DNA of 17,602 nt from Eimeria necatrix (taxonomy: Eukaryota; Apicomplexa; Conoidasida; Eucoccidiorida; Eimeriidae). The stretch's first letter is position 1. Each line of letters begins with the position of its first letter. The notes under the pieces were generated by a model. It worked only from the letters and a program-made list of their open reading frames with translations, was not told the origin of the DNA and ran no database searches. Positions 1-10,485 of the stretch are shown piece after piece. Made by a program: the position numbers and the translations under genes. The DNA is taken from the NCBI RefSeq assembly GCF_000499385.1, contig NW_013653104.1, positions 27,501 through 45,102 on the forward strand. The letters are read 5' to 3'.

Positions 1-5
1 TCCTT

Positions 6-37
<32 letters not shown>

Positions 38-126
38 AGCCAGGGGGCCCCTCCTATGCAGCAGCTAACAGCAGCACTTTCTTTATGGACAGCAGCTCAA
101 GCCTTATGAATTCCATGGGCGTGCAG

Positions 127-164
<38 letters not shown>

Positions 165-421
165 ACATGGCAGCGAGAGCAAAACATGTGAGGCGAAGGG
201 TTTGCTGCTGCAGCAGCTCTTTTTGCTGCGCCTTTGCTGCTGCTGCTTCGTTCGCCGTTGCTGCTGCTGTATTTTACGCTGCTGCTGCTGCTGTTAATGT
301 ACCGCTCGCTTCTTTCTGCTGCTGCAGCTGTTGCTGCTGCTGCTGCTGCTGCATCTCTTGCTGCTGCTGTTTCTATGGATTTTGTTGCTGCTGCCGCGAC
401 ATCTGCTTCTGAAGATTGCTC

Positions 422-453
<32 letters not shown>

Positions 454-480
454 CAGCGGTCCATTTACACCTCCTCATGC
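1..480 (+). repeat. CTG-rich region at window edge, possible exon of the plus-strand gene
   Basis: Dense imperfect CTG arrays. In the frame starting at base 1 a less repetitive stretch reads EPGGPSYAAANSSTFFMDSS and then runs on to a poly-Ala block (about 37-170), which looks more like coding sequence than pure repeat. A possible splice donor (GTGAGG) lies near 188. It could be an upstream exon of the unresolved plus-strand gene further right, but I cannot link it by reading phase. The rest (190-480) translates as Cys, Leu or Ala runs in every frame and shows nothing I can call. Confidence 0.4.
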
Positions 481-505
481 CCCTCTATTCAATAAAATGA
501 TATTA

Positions 506-636
506 ATTTAATTCAACTAGTTTAATTTAATTTAATTAATTTAATTTGATTAATTTTATTTAATTAATTTAATTTAATTTAATTTAATTAATTTAATTTA
601 ATTTAATTTAATTTATTTCTTTTTGTTTTTTCTCAG
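506..636 (+). repeat. AT-rich TTTAA-type pentamer tract ending in a splice-acceptor-like sequence
   Basis: About 110 bases of degenerate AATTT/TTTAA repeats lead into a T-rich run and TCTCAG at 631-636, a textbook-looking 3' splice site on the plus strand. The sequence after it (637 on) can be read LPPSRYRMALR before a GT. This suggests the tract is the 3' part of an intron. A downstream exon cannot be joined in phase with confidence. Confidence 0.5.
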
Positions 637-785
637 CTGCCGCCGTCGCGCTATCGCATGGCCCTTCGGGTGTCTGTCCACAGGCGAGCAGCAAAGCAGC
701 AAATTGAGATTTTTAATTTTTATTTAATTTTAATTACTTTTAAATTAATTAAATCCGTCTTTCAATCTCTAGATGAACAAATAAA

Positions 786-837
786 GCAGCAGCAGCAGCA
801 ACAGCAGCAGCGGCAGCAGCAGCAGCAGCAACAGCAG

Positions 838-911
<74 letters not shown>

Positions 912-914
912 GCG
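786..914 (+). repeat. CAG/CAA array (poly-Gln in plus frame 1)
   Basis: About 130 bases of CAG with scattered CAA and one CGG. The CAA interruptions keep the reading as glutamine in frame 1, preceded by EQIK and followed by RKL and a GT. The flanks EQIK and RKL would join in phase 0 to VAELQLE at 1240. That makes an expressed poly-Gln exon of the plus-strand gene possible but unproven. A T-rich stretch ending CTCTAG precedes it at 760-772. Confidence 0.6.
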
Positions 915-959
915 AAAGCTGGTAGCTGAGCAGGCAGGGGCTGGGCTTAGCAGCTGAGG

Positions 960-1100
960 GCATGTAAAGGGGAAGCAGCAAGTTGCAGAGAGCAACAGCA
1001 AAAGAGCAGCAGCAAAAGAGCAGCAGCAAAAGAGCAGCAGCAAAAGAGCAGCAGCAAAAAGGCACTAAAGGGGCAGCAGCAAACTGCAAAAAGGAAGAAT
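960..1100 (+). repeat. AAAAGAGCAGCAGC 15-bp tandem repeat
   Basis: A tandem array of a 15-base unit, AAAAGAGCAGCAGCA, in at least four near-identical copies around 998-1058, with decayed copies on either side. It lies between two CAG/CTG arrays, in what would be an intron of the plus-strand gene. Confidence 0.65.
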
Positions 1101-1173
1101 AGCAGCAGCAAATGCAATTAATTAAAATGACCAATTCAAACGACTCGTTAAAACGCGGGGTTTAAGCAACCAA

Positions 1174-1237
<64 letters not shown>

Positions 1238-1239
1238 AG

Positions 1240-1385
1240 GTGGCGGAGCTGCAGCTGGAGTGTCTGGACAGCTTCTGTCTCTGCGACTTTTCTTCTTCGG
1301 TTTCTCTTTCTTGTTTTCTCGGATCCAACAAAGACAAAAGTGTGCAAATTAATACCAATTGGACGAGGCCTTACTTCCAAAACCC

Positions 1386-1418
<33 letters not shown>

Positions 1419-1673
1419 AGCAGCAGCAGCACAAGGTGGATATACACCCCAGGGCTTCGTAGACTTCAAAGGAGGTGCGCCTTGCTGCTTTTTTATTTGT
1501 TTATTTATTAACTCTTATTATTAAATGTTTATTATTTATTATTTATTTATTTATTTATTCTTTTATTTATTTATTTATCTATTTTTATTTTTGTTTTCAG
1601 AGAAATTGCGCTTCGTGTGGAGCGGCGAAGAGTTCTTACACATCACCGTCAACGAAGAGGTGCTGCTGCTGCT

Positions 1674-1709
<36 letters not shown>

Positions 1710-1985
1710 TCTGCTGCTGTTGCTGCTGCTGCTGGCTGCCGCTGGTGTCTAGGTGCTGTTTCTGTAGCTGCTGCTGCTCTATTTAGCTGCTTCTGCTTCA
1801 ATGTCTCGATCTGTCCTATCGTTTTATTTCAGGGTTTAGGGTTTAGGGTTTAGGGTTTAGGGTTTAGGGTTTAGGGTTTAGGGTTTCAACGCAGCAATGG
1901 CTGGCAGTCCTATCTGGCAAACGCGCAACATCGAAGTACTTGTGCTGCTGCTGTGCTGCTGCTACTGCTGCGCCGCTGCTACTGC

Positions 1986-2050
<65 letters not shown>

Positions 2051-3228
2051 GGTGTACGTACACTCCACAGGTGCAGGGCCGCGTGGAAGCCACGGGATTT
2101 ATAAAACTTCATTTTTCTTCTTTGCAAGAAAAAATTCCAATGAGAGTAGATGTAATAAGTAGAGAGGGGCAAACAAATGGTTTTTTAATCCTGCGGTACG
2201 CTGTTTTGGGCCCTGCTGCTGCTGCTGCTGCTGCTGCAGCAGCAGCAGCCTCTGCGGCTGCTGCAGCAGCAGACCTCAAGGGGCTCCCCACGCTCCCCAG
2301 CAACTACGCCCTGCAGCAGCAGCAGCAGCAGCAGCGCCAGGCCCTGCAGCAGCAGCAGCAACTGCAGCAGCAGGACCCGCTGCGGGCTGACGCAGCAATG
2401 CGGATGACGAGCTGCGCAGCAAACGGGATACAGCAGCAGCAGCAGCCGCTGCAGCAGCAGCTGCAGCAGCAGCAGCAGCAGCAGCACGGCAAGAAGGTAA
2501 GGAGAAAGGCATTTGGTTACTTCTTTGTGCCACGGTGGCTCTAAACCCTAAACCCTAGAAAGGTGTTTTCGGGTGTGTTTGTGTGGCTTTCTGTGCTGCT
2601 GCAGCAAACCACCAGCAGCAGCAGCAGCAGGAGCAGCCGCAGCAGCAGCAGCATGTTTTCGCGTTTTGGCCGCTGGTGCTGCGAGCTGCCAGCAGCAGAC
2701 CTCAACTGACTCATTTGAAAAATAAATAAATAAATAAATTAAATAAATAAATAATTAATTAATTATTTATTTATTTATTTTTAATTAATTTGACAATTGA
2801 ATTAAATGAATAAATGATTTAAATGACAATAATAGCCCAGCAGCATTCAGCAGCTTTTCGGGGACTTCTTCACTCGCTTGTCCATCAATTCATTTATCTC
2901 TAAACGAGCAGCACCAAATTTGCTGCTGCAGCAGCAGCAGTTGCTGCAGCAGCAGCAGTTGCCGCAGGTGCTGCGCCAGTTACTGCAGCGGCAGCAGTTG
3001 CTGCAGCAGCAGCTGCTGCTGCAGTTGCTGCAGCACCTTCTGCAGCAGCAGCTATTGCTGCATTTGCTGCAGCAGCAGCTATTGCTGCATTTGCTGCAGC
3101 AGCAGCTATTGCTGCAGCAGCAACTGGTGCAGCAGCAGCAAGGGGGTGTACGTGCACCTCAGAACTCGGGCGCCCGTTGCACTCTGCGCGTCGCATCAGT
3201 GCAGCAAAACAAAAGTTTCATGAATTAA
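1240..3228 (+). CDS. Unidentified plus-strand multi-exon gene, exons partly resolved
   Basis: I do not recognise this protein. The best blocks are: 1240-1474 (VAELQLECLDSFC, poly-Ala, then GGYTPQGFVDFKG), donor GGAG/GTGCGC; 1601-1659 after a TTTTCAG acceptor (EKLRFVWSGEEFLHITVNEE), which joins the first in phase; and 2071-2496 (VQGRVEATGFIKLHFSSLQE, IPMRVDVISREGQTNGFLIL, then Ala and Gln runs), donor AAGAAG/GTAAGG. A short terminal exon 3163-3228 (NSGARCTLRVASVQQNKSFM, N, stop) follows the acceptor CACCTCAG in a compatible phase. An exon at about 1895-1935 (SPIWQTRNIE) joins 2071 in phase 0 but does not join 1659 in phase, so an exon is missing or the frame is broken there. An alternative last exon could start after the acceptor-like site near 2606. 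Start codon and 5' end are unresolved. The coding look rests on mixed composition and on splice signals only. Confidence 0.35.
1505..1600 (+). repeat. TTTA microsatellite at the 3' end of an intron
   Basis: Imperfect TTTA/TTAT repeats fill the intron between the exons ending at 1474 and starting at 1601 and run directly into the TTTTGTTTTCAG acceptor. The T-rich repeat serves in place of an ordinary polypyrimidine tract. Confidence 0.6.
1832..1886 (+). repeat. Interstitial telomere-like repeat (TTTAGGG), 7.9 copies
   Basis: Seven perfect GGGTTTA units plus GGGTTT. TTTAGGG is the telomeric heptamer of several apicomplexans, and interstitial copies are known in Eimeria. All three plus-strand frames through it contain TAG, so it cannot be coding on this strand. 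It lies 8 bases before the CAG that may open the exon at 1895, that is, inside an intron of the plus-strand gene. Confidence 0.95.
1960..2050 (+). repeat. CTG array inside an intron of the plus-strand gene
   Basis: A near-perfect CTG run of about 60 bases (1987-2049), preceded by degenerate CTG. It lies between the tentative exon 1895-1935 and the exon opening at 2071, and abuts the GTGTACGTACAC palindrome. Confidence 0.8.
2052..2070 (+). promoter_or_regulatory. Palindrome GTGTACGTACAC at a splice acceptor (copy 1)
   Basis: A perfect 12-base palindrome (2052-2063) followed by TCCACAG, where the intron ends at 2070 and a strongly coding-looking exon begins at 2071. Six related copies occur in the window. 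Here the motif occupies the place where a polypyrimidine tract would be expected. Confidence 0.55.
2542..2557 (+). repeat. Short telomere-like repeat (AAACCCT), about 2 copies
   Basis: Reads TAAACCCTAAACCCTA, the opposite orientation to the tract at 1832-1886. It lies in the presumed intron after the GTAAGG donor at 2497. Confidence 0.85.
2717..2830 (+). repeat. AT-rich AATA/TTAT tetranucleotide tract
   Basis: AATA repeats switch to TTAT/TTTA repeats about 2755-2780, giving a self-complementary AT-rich stretch. No ORF crosses it. It probably lies in an intron or the 3' flank of the plus-strand gene. Confidence 0.65.
2920..3140 (+). repeat. CAG/CTG block with a 27-bp higher-order repeat
   Basis: Three tandem copies of a 27-base unit (about 3037-3063, 3064-3090 and 3091-3117), each containing TGCAGCAGCAGCTATTGCTG. 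The unit is a multiple of three, so plus-strand frames stay open, reading Leu/Gln/His. The minus strand reads Ala runs with Asn-Ala-Ala-Ile. I cannot tell whether either is translated. Confidence 0.75.
3146..3162 (+). promoter_or_regulatory. GTGTACGTGCAC motif followed by CTCAG (copy 2)
   Basis: One mismatch from the perfect palindrome. The string GGTGTACGTGCACCTCAG is found identically on the minus strand at 7224-7207. The CAG ends at 3162, after which the possible terminal exon of the plus-strand gene (3163-3228) opens in a compatible phase. Confidence 0.45.
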
Positions 3229-3339
3229 AATAAATAAATAAAATTATTTAAATAAACAACTTTATTTTCTTTTTTGTTTTGTTTCTTTATTTGTCATCAA
3301 CTCAACACCAAACTAATTTCATTTGCACCGCCGCCACCG

Positions 3340-3544
3340 CACCTGCAGCAGTTGCTGCTGCTGCTGCTGCAGTTTGCTGCTGCTGCTGCAGTTTGCTGCT
3401 GCTGAATTTGCGTCTCTCTTCCTCTCTTTCTTTGTCAAATATAAAATTAGGTTTCAAGTTCTTCCGCGTCCGACCTGCTGCTGTTTCCCGGAAAGCAGCA
3501 GCAGCAACAGTTGCCTGCTGCTGCTGCCACCCCTTCCCGCTGCT

Positions 3545-3577
<33 letters not shown>

Positions 3578-3580
3578 GCG
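3340..3580 (+). repeat. CTG then CTG-CAG inverted arrays 3' of the F1-beta copies
   Basis: Short CTG arrays (3345-3405) and a CTGCTGCAG(CAG)n inverted array at about 3538-3577. The latter is the CTG/CAG tail that follows the stop codon of the most distal F1-beta 3'-end copy. Between them, 3406-3535, I see no feature. Confidence 0.6.
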
Positions 3581-3582
3581 CG

Positions 3583-3666
3583 TTAGAATGAGGATTGCTG
3601 GGCCATTTTGAGTGCTTTCTCTTTGACTTCTTCAAATCCTCCACACATTTAACAGAAAGCAGTTCC
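3583..3666 (-). pseudogene. Degenerate copy D of the F1-beta C-terminal coding end
   Basis: On the minus strand this reads [21 protein letters not shown], stop, against the gene's [21 protein letters not shown], stop. The segment before the Met matches the gene's ...AAFY but carries a one-codon insertion, so TGT TAA stands before ATG and an in-frame stop interrupts it. From ATG to the stop only two residues differ (Leu to Phe, Thr to Ser). Seven codons differ synonymously, and the stop is TAA instead of TAG. A CTG/CAG tail follows, as after the gene. It is a relic or an alternative 3' end, not a complete gene. Confidence 0.8.
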
Positions 3667-3753
3667 TATAATTCCGACTACAGCAGCAGCAACAACAGCT
3701 GCAGCTGCTGCTGCTACTGCTGCTGCTGCTGTTGCTGCTGCAGCAGCAGCAGG

Positions 3754-3823
3754 TTAAAACGAGGTTTGCTGTGCCATTTTCCTTGACTCCTTCGAGCCCC
3801 CTGCACACGTAGAAAGCGGCCGA
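3754..3823 (-). pseudogene. Degenerate copy C of the F1-beta C-terminal coding end
   Basis: Reads AAFYVCRGLEGVKE and then loses frame through an 11-base deletion relative to the gene (the bases encoding KAL are missing). The last part, KMAQQTSF and a TAA stop, survives in a second frame. It is flanked by CTG/CAG tracts like the other copies. This is the most damaged of the three. Confidence 0.8.
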
Positions 3824-3893
3824 CAACAGCAACAGCAACAGCTGCTGCTGCTACCGCTGCTGCTGCTGCTGCTGCTGCAGCAGCAGCAGCAAG

Positions 3894-3974
3894 TTAGAAA
3901 AATGTTTGCTGTGCCACTTTGAGAGCTTTTTCCTTGACTTCTTCGAGCCCCCCGCACATGTAGAAAGCCGTTTC
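3894..3974 (-). pseudogene. Copy B of the F1-beta C-terminal coding end, frame intact
   Basis: Twenty-six codons plus a TAA stop with an unbroken frame. The protein differs from the gene end only by A to T in the EAAF segment, M to V and S to F. Several other codons differ synonymously. Upstream it shares GGAATTA-AG with copy D (both before the ETAF/GTAF-like start), a boundary not present in the gene itself. It has no initiator or obvious splice donor partner, so on its own it is a fragment, although it could serve as an alternative last exon. Confidence 0.8.
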
Positions 3975-4054
3975 TCTAATTCCACTAGAGCAGCACGCTA
4001 CTGCTGCTGCTACTGCTGCTGCAGCTGCTGCTGCTGCTGCTGCTGCAGCAGCAG

Positions 4055-6879
<2,825 letters not shown>

Positions 6880-6883
6880 CTTG

Positions 6884-6944
6884 AACCCTAAACCCTAAAC
6901 CCTAAACCCTAAACCCTAAACCCTAAACCCTAAACCCTAAACCC
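6884..6944 (-). repeat. Telomere-like repeat (TTTAGGG) directly upstream of the F1-beta start codon
   Basis: About 8.7 perfect units ending four bases before the ATG (GGGTTCAAG ATG on the minus strand). In the F1-beta frame the tract contains TAG, so translation cannot start farther upstream. The tract is probably in the 5' leader or core promoter. A candidate leader acceptor (TTTGTCTTGCAG) ends at 6959, so 6958-6880 may be transcribed leader. Confidence 0.9.
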
Positions 6945-7030
6945 GAGACCTCGGAGCTCTGCAAGACAAACGCACACTCCAGAACAAGTGGGGGAGCAGC
7001 TGGAGCCTTCGCCCCGAGCACCCCGGCGGG

Positions 7031-7042
7031 GTGTACGTACAG
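7031..7042 (+). promoter_or_regulatory. GTGTACGTACAG motif (copy 3)
   Basis: Read on the plus strand, GGTGTACGTACAG/CTG, with the CAG fused to the palindrome. It lies in the 5' flank of F1-beta (minus strand), and no exon follows it that I can support. It shares GTACAGCTG with copy 6 at 11155. Confidence 0.4.
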
Positions 7043-7190
7043 CTGCGCGGGGGGCAGCGGGCTCAAAAAGGATTAATTTTGAAAGGAAAAAACGCAAAAA
7101 GTCCTTTTAATTGAATTAAAACTTAAAAGAACACAAAAAAGCAGCAGCAACGACCCAAAGAGACGCGCCCCAGACGCCTTCGCGGCTCAC

Positions 7191-7223
7191 CTGCAAGAGA
7201 GCTGAGCTGAGGTGCACGTACAC
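7191..7223 (-). promoter_or_regulatory. GTGTACGTGCAC motif (copy 4) and possible 16-nt leader exon of F1-beta
   Basis: On the minus strand the motif (7223-7212) is followed by CTCAG, ending at 7207. Then come CTCAGCTCTCTTGCAG (7206-7191) and a strong donor, GTGAGC (7190-7185). This layout is what a 16-base noncoding microexon in the F1-beta leader would look like. The next acceptor would be the TTGCAG ending at 6959. There is no transcript evidence. Confidence 0.3.
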
Positions 7224-7269
7224 CTGAACAGACCCACTTTTTCAAGATCTCGAAAATCCTTTTTCCTCC

Positions 7270-7473
7270 TCAAATAAATCTTTTTGCAAATCCCCAAAGG
7301 ACCGACGGCCGGCGCCGACGCCTGCACCCAGCAGCAGCAGCAGCAGCAGCAGCAGCTGCTGCTGCTCCTGCTGCTCCCGTTTCAAGCATGCTGCCGCTGG
7401 CTGCTGCAGCGGCTGCTGCTCCCGCAGCCCTTTCTGCTGCTCCTTCTAATTCAATTAACTCTTCAAAAGGCAA
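7270..7473 (-). other. Short Ala-rich ORF of uncertain status
   Basis: A minus-strand ORF reading MPFEELIELEGAAERAAG, followed by poly-Ala and a basic tail (CRRRRRPS). The non-repeat opening is coding-like, but the ORF has no recognisable domain or partner exon and lies in CTG-rich DNA. I would not count it as a gene. Confidence 0.15.
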
Positions 7474-7503
7474 AATATATAATTTAGTTTTAATTGCTTT
7501 ATT

Positions 7504-7779
7504 TTAAATCGCCGTTTGCTGTTCAAGAAGGAGAGCTGCGGCGCGGGGGCCCTGCTGCTGCAGCAGCCCGAGAAGCCGCGTCGTGGGGTGTCTTTGCTGC
7601 TGCTGCACATTCTGCTGCTGCTGCTGCTGCTGCTGTTCCTGCTGCACAGTCTTCTGCTGCTGCACATTCTGGCGCTGCTGCTCAGTTTGCTGCTGCAGCT
7701 CGGTTTGCTGCTGCGCCTCCGCCGGCTGTCTGCTGCTGGGCAGAGCAGGCGTGGAGAAGCTGCTGCTGCTGCTCCGCAC
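7504..7779 (-). other. Gln-rich ORF, possible terminal exon
   Basis: A minus-strand frame in which the CAG runs are broken by varied residues (QQQTELQQQTEQQRQNVQQQ) and that ends LLGLLQQQGPRAAALLLEQQ, TAI, stop. Non-synonymous interruptions such as Thr-Glu and Asn-Val are more like a Gln-rich protein than a pure array. The plus strand is also open here as Ala/Leu. No splice partner, start or homologue is recognised. Confidence 0.2.
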
Positions 7780-8269
7780 CGGAATGCAGCAGCAGCAGCA
7801 GCAGCAGCAAAGTGCTTCTCAAGGAGCAGCAAAAGGCGTTTTAGAGGCCCCACAGTGGCACTTGATCCACACCATGCTGCGCTGCAGCAGCACAGCTGCA
7901 GTGTGCACTTTGCTGCTTCATTGTTTACGTGAATTCCATTGAAGTTGCCTGCTGCTGCTGCCTCCTGCTGCTGCTGCTGCTGCCTCCTGCTGCTGCTGCT
8001 GCAGATTGGGCCACTGCTGCCACAGCAGCAGCTGCCGCTGATTCTGCTGCAGAGGTGCAGCAGTTCCCGCTGCTGTTCGATTCTTGTGCAGCAGCAGCTC
8101 ATTTGTTTGCTGCTAGATATGAAGAGGTGCCTCGCAAAAGCAACCCTGCTTCTGCTGCTGCTTCTGCTGCTGCTGCTGCTGCTGCTGCAGTCCAGGCAGC
8201 AGCAGCAGCACCCACAGGGCGAACCACGCAGCCGCAGCACCAGCTACACCGTTTTGGTGCCACGGCTCT

Positions 8270-8305
<36 letters not shown>

Positions 8306-8990
8306 ACATTAGCGGGAAGCTAGTGACCCTCTTCAGAAGAGATACTGCAGCAGGCACTAGAGCAGCAACTGGCATTGCTGCTGCTGCTGCTGTGGGCAGC
8401 AGCTAGCGACAATGCTGCAGCACTGGCGAAGCAGCATAAGGATTTTCCAGTTTGCTTCTCTACGTTGTGCTGCTGCTGCTGCTGCAGCAGGAGCCCGGAA
8501 GCAGCAGCAGAGCTGCGGGCGAGGGGGCGCCACTGCTGCTGCTGCAGCAGCAGCCAGCAACACGGCAGCAACGGCAGCACCTGTGCTGCTGCTGCAGCAG
8601 CAGCAGCCAACAACACGGCAGCAGCAGCAGCAACGGTGCTGCTGCTGCTGCCACTGCTGCTGCAGCAGCTCGCTTCGGGCTCTCTTGCGGACAGCGCCGC
8701 CTGAGAAGCAGAAAGCCAAGAGTTTCGTTTTGCTGCAGTCTGCCGCAGACCTTCTTAAAGCAGCAGCAGCAGCAGCAGGTGCTGCTGCTGTTGCTGCTGC
8801 TGCTGCTGCCGCTGCTGCGCCACTGCTAGCTGCAGGCTCCACTGCTGTAGCAGCAGCGCTCGGCTGCTGCCACGAGACGCTGCAGCAGCAGCAGTAGCTG
8901 CTGCTGCTGCTGCTGCTGCTGCTGCCGCTGCTGGCGTTGCTGCTGCTGCTGCTGTGTTGCTTCGAATGCTGCTATCTGCCTGCGCCATTC
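7780..8990. repeat. 1.2 kb mosaic of CTG and CAG arrays, no gene seen
   Basis: Alternating CTG and CAG runs, many meeting at CTGCAG, so local inverted repeats are frequent. Higher-order duplications include CCTCCTGCTGCTGCTGCTG (7963-8001) and a roughly 50-base pair of units containing CAGCAACACGGCAGCAACGG (about 8535-8577 and 8584-8635). All six frames are largely open because of the repeat, so ORF length is not evidence of coding here. Confidence 0.7.
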
Positions 8991-9035
8991 TGGCAAATTT
9001 ATATTTGCTGCATTTGAATTATATTACTTTAAATT

Positions 9036-9165
9036 GCATTTATATATATATATTTATTTATTTATTCATTTATTTATTTATTTATTTATATTTATATATT
9101 ATATATTTATTATTATTATATATTTATTATATAAATATATTATATATAAAGTATTTGAATTAAAA
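9036..9165 (+). repeat. AT-rich TATA/TTTA microsatellite
   Basis: TA dinucleotides, then ATTT tetranucleotides, then mixed TATAT: about 130 bases with almost no G or C. It separates two CAG/CTG blocks. No gene. Confidence 0.8.
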
Positions 9166-9189
9166 ATCATACTGGAGTTTAGATCTGCT

Positions 9190-9365
9190 CCCCCGCTTCT
9201 GCAGCAGCAGCTGCAGCAGCAGCAGCCCGCTTCCGCAGCAGCCTCTGCTGCTGCTGCTGCAGCAGCCTACTTCCGCAGCAGCCTCTACTGCTGCTGCTGC
9301 AGCAGCAGCAGCCTACTTCCGCAGCAGCCTCTGCTGCTGCTACTGCTGCTGCTGCTGCTGCAGCA
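9190..9365 (+). repeat. Minisatellite of 40-46 bp built on TTCCGCAGCAGCCTCT
   Basis: Three copies of TTCCGCAGCAGCCTCT start at 9231, 9271 and 9317, each followed by CTG, CTGCAG and CAG, with a weaker copy before 9231. The spacing of 40 and 46 is not a multiple of three, so successive copies fall in different frames, which argues against a translated array. Confidence 0.75.
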
Positions 9366-9596
9366 CAACTTGTGCAGTTTTGCTGTTGAAAAAAAAGCAA
9401 AGCAGCACAAGTCTGGCCTCAAGAATAAATCTAAAAAAGAGCTGCTGCTAAGCCAGGAGAAAGCAGCAGCAGCTGCTGCTGCAGCCACGCGAGCAGCAGC
9501 AGCAAAACAGCAGCAGCAGGAACCCTGCAGAAGGCGCGAAAATCTGTTCGCGCACAGGAACCAGCACCAGCAGCTGCAGCAGCAGCAGCAGCAGCT

Positions 9597-10044
9597 TCAC
9601 TCTTGAGAGTCTTCTTCTGAGATGCGCAACGGCACTCGGGGGCCCTCCGGAAGATTCAAAGTTGCTCTTCTGGCTTTATAAAAAAGTTCTTTCAATCTGC
9701 TGTTTTGGGCCTCGACCTGCAGTGTACGTACACCCCACACCCCACACCCTGCTGCAGCAGCAGCTGCTGCTGCTGCGGCTCGAAGCCCCCGGCTCGCCGC
9801 TGCTGCCCCCACCAAACCGTGCTGCAGCAGCAGCGGCAGCAACAGCAGCAGCAGGAACACGAGAACCACCAGCAGCAGCAATAACAGCAGCAACAGCAGC
9901 AACGGGCGCAGCAGCAGCAGGACACAAGAGCCAACAACAGCAGCAGCAGCAGCAACAGCAGCAACAACAACAGCAACAGCAGAACCAGCAACAAGAGAAC
10001 CACCACCACCACAACCACCACCACAACCACAACCACCAACAGCA

Positions 10045-10077
<33 letters not shown>

Positions 10078-10209
10078 CCACCACCACCACCACCACCACC
10101 ACCATCAGCAGCAGCAGCAGCAGCACCACCACCACCACCACCATCAGCAGCAGCAGCAGCACCACCACCACCACCATCAGCAGCAGCAGCACCACCACCA
10201 CAACCACAT

Positions 10210-10259
<50 letters not shown>

Positions 10260-10485
10260 CCTGGTTCTGCGCTGCAGTGTGGGGGTTGTGCTGCGCGAGG
10301 CGCTGGTAATAAGATTTGAGTCTGTCTTCGTTTTGGTCGAAAGTCTTCAGAAAAAAAATAGTCAAAAAGCTGCAGCAGCAAAGCGCGGCCCAGGAAATGG
10401 CCCGGGTTTGGCTGCGCGTGCGGCCGGGGAAGAACCTGTACCGCGGCCGCGCGGGGTCTTCTTTTCGGTGCCTGTCGAACGTCAT
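9597..10485 (-). CDS. Small single-pass membrane protein, unidentified (114 aa, two exons)
   Basis: Exon 1 is 10485-10261 (75 codons, starting MTFDRHRKED) and exon 2 is 9716-9597 (39 codons plus TGA). They join phase 0 to phase 0; the donor is AACCAG/GTCCTG and the acceptor is ACACTGCAG. The N-terminal third is Arg-rich (RPRYRFFPGRTRSQTR). Residues about 38-54 (ISWAALCCCSFLTIFFL) form one hydrophobic segment, followed by a charged region, probably helical (TFDQNEDRLKSYYQRLAQHN and VEAQNSRLKELFYKARRATL) and an acidic tail. This plan resembles small organellar membrane subunits, but I do not recognise the family, and mitochondrial location is a guess. The start ATG has G at -3. A shorter variant, in which a second intron removes the hydrophobic stretch (acceptor CTGAAG ending at 10345), is possible. 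The intron is filled by the CAC/CAG array. Confidence 0.6.
9717..9733 (-). promoter_or_regulatory. GTGTACGTACAC palindrome at a splice acceptor (copy 5)
   Basis: On the minus strand the perfect palindrome (9733-9722) is followed by TGCAG, ending at 9717. The last exon of the small membrane protein opens at 9716. With copy 1, this is the best evidence that the motif belongs to intron 3' ends. Confidence 0.55.
9935..10257 (+). repeat. CAC/CAG compound microsatellite with graded block lengths
   Basis: CAG/CAA runs and CAC-rich stretches lead into blocks that alternate (CAC)n-CAT with (CAG)n: CAC-type 10 units (10076-10105), CAG 6, CAC-type 7 (10124-10144), CAG 5, CAC-type 6 (10160-10177), CAG 4, CAC-type 4 (10190-10201), and then an AGC run to 10257. 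Block lengths fall step by step from left to right. The plus strand would read His/Gln blocks, but the array lies inside the intron of the minus-strand gene, so translation is unlikely. Confidence 0.9.

Noticed and set aside
3279..3611. Plus-strand Ala/Ser/Gln ORFs around 3280-3610
   Set aside because: They run antisense to F1-beta 3'-end copy D, consist mainly of repeat translations, and have no recognisable motif.
9662..10309. Plus-strand 215-aa His/Gln/Ala ORF over the CAC/CAG array
   Set aside because: It overlaps the minus-strand small membrane protein gene, lying mostly in its intron and running antisense to both exons. The open frame is an automatic result of triplet repeats.
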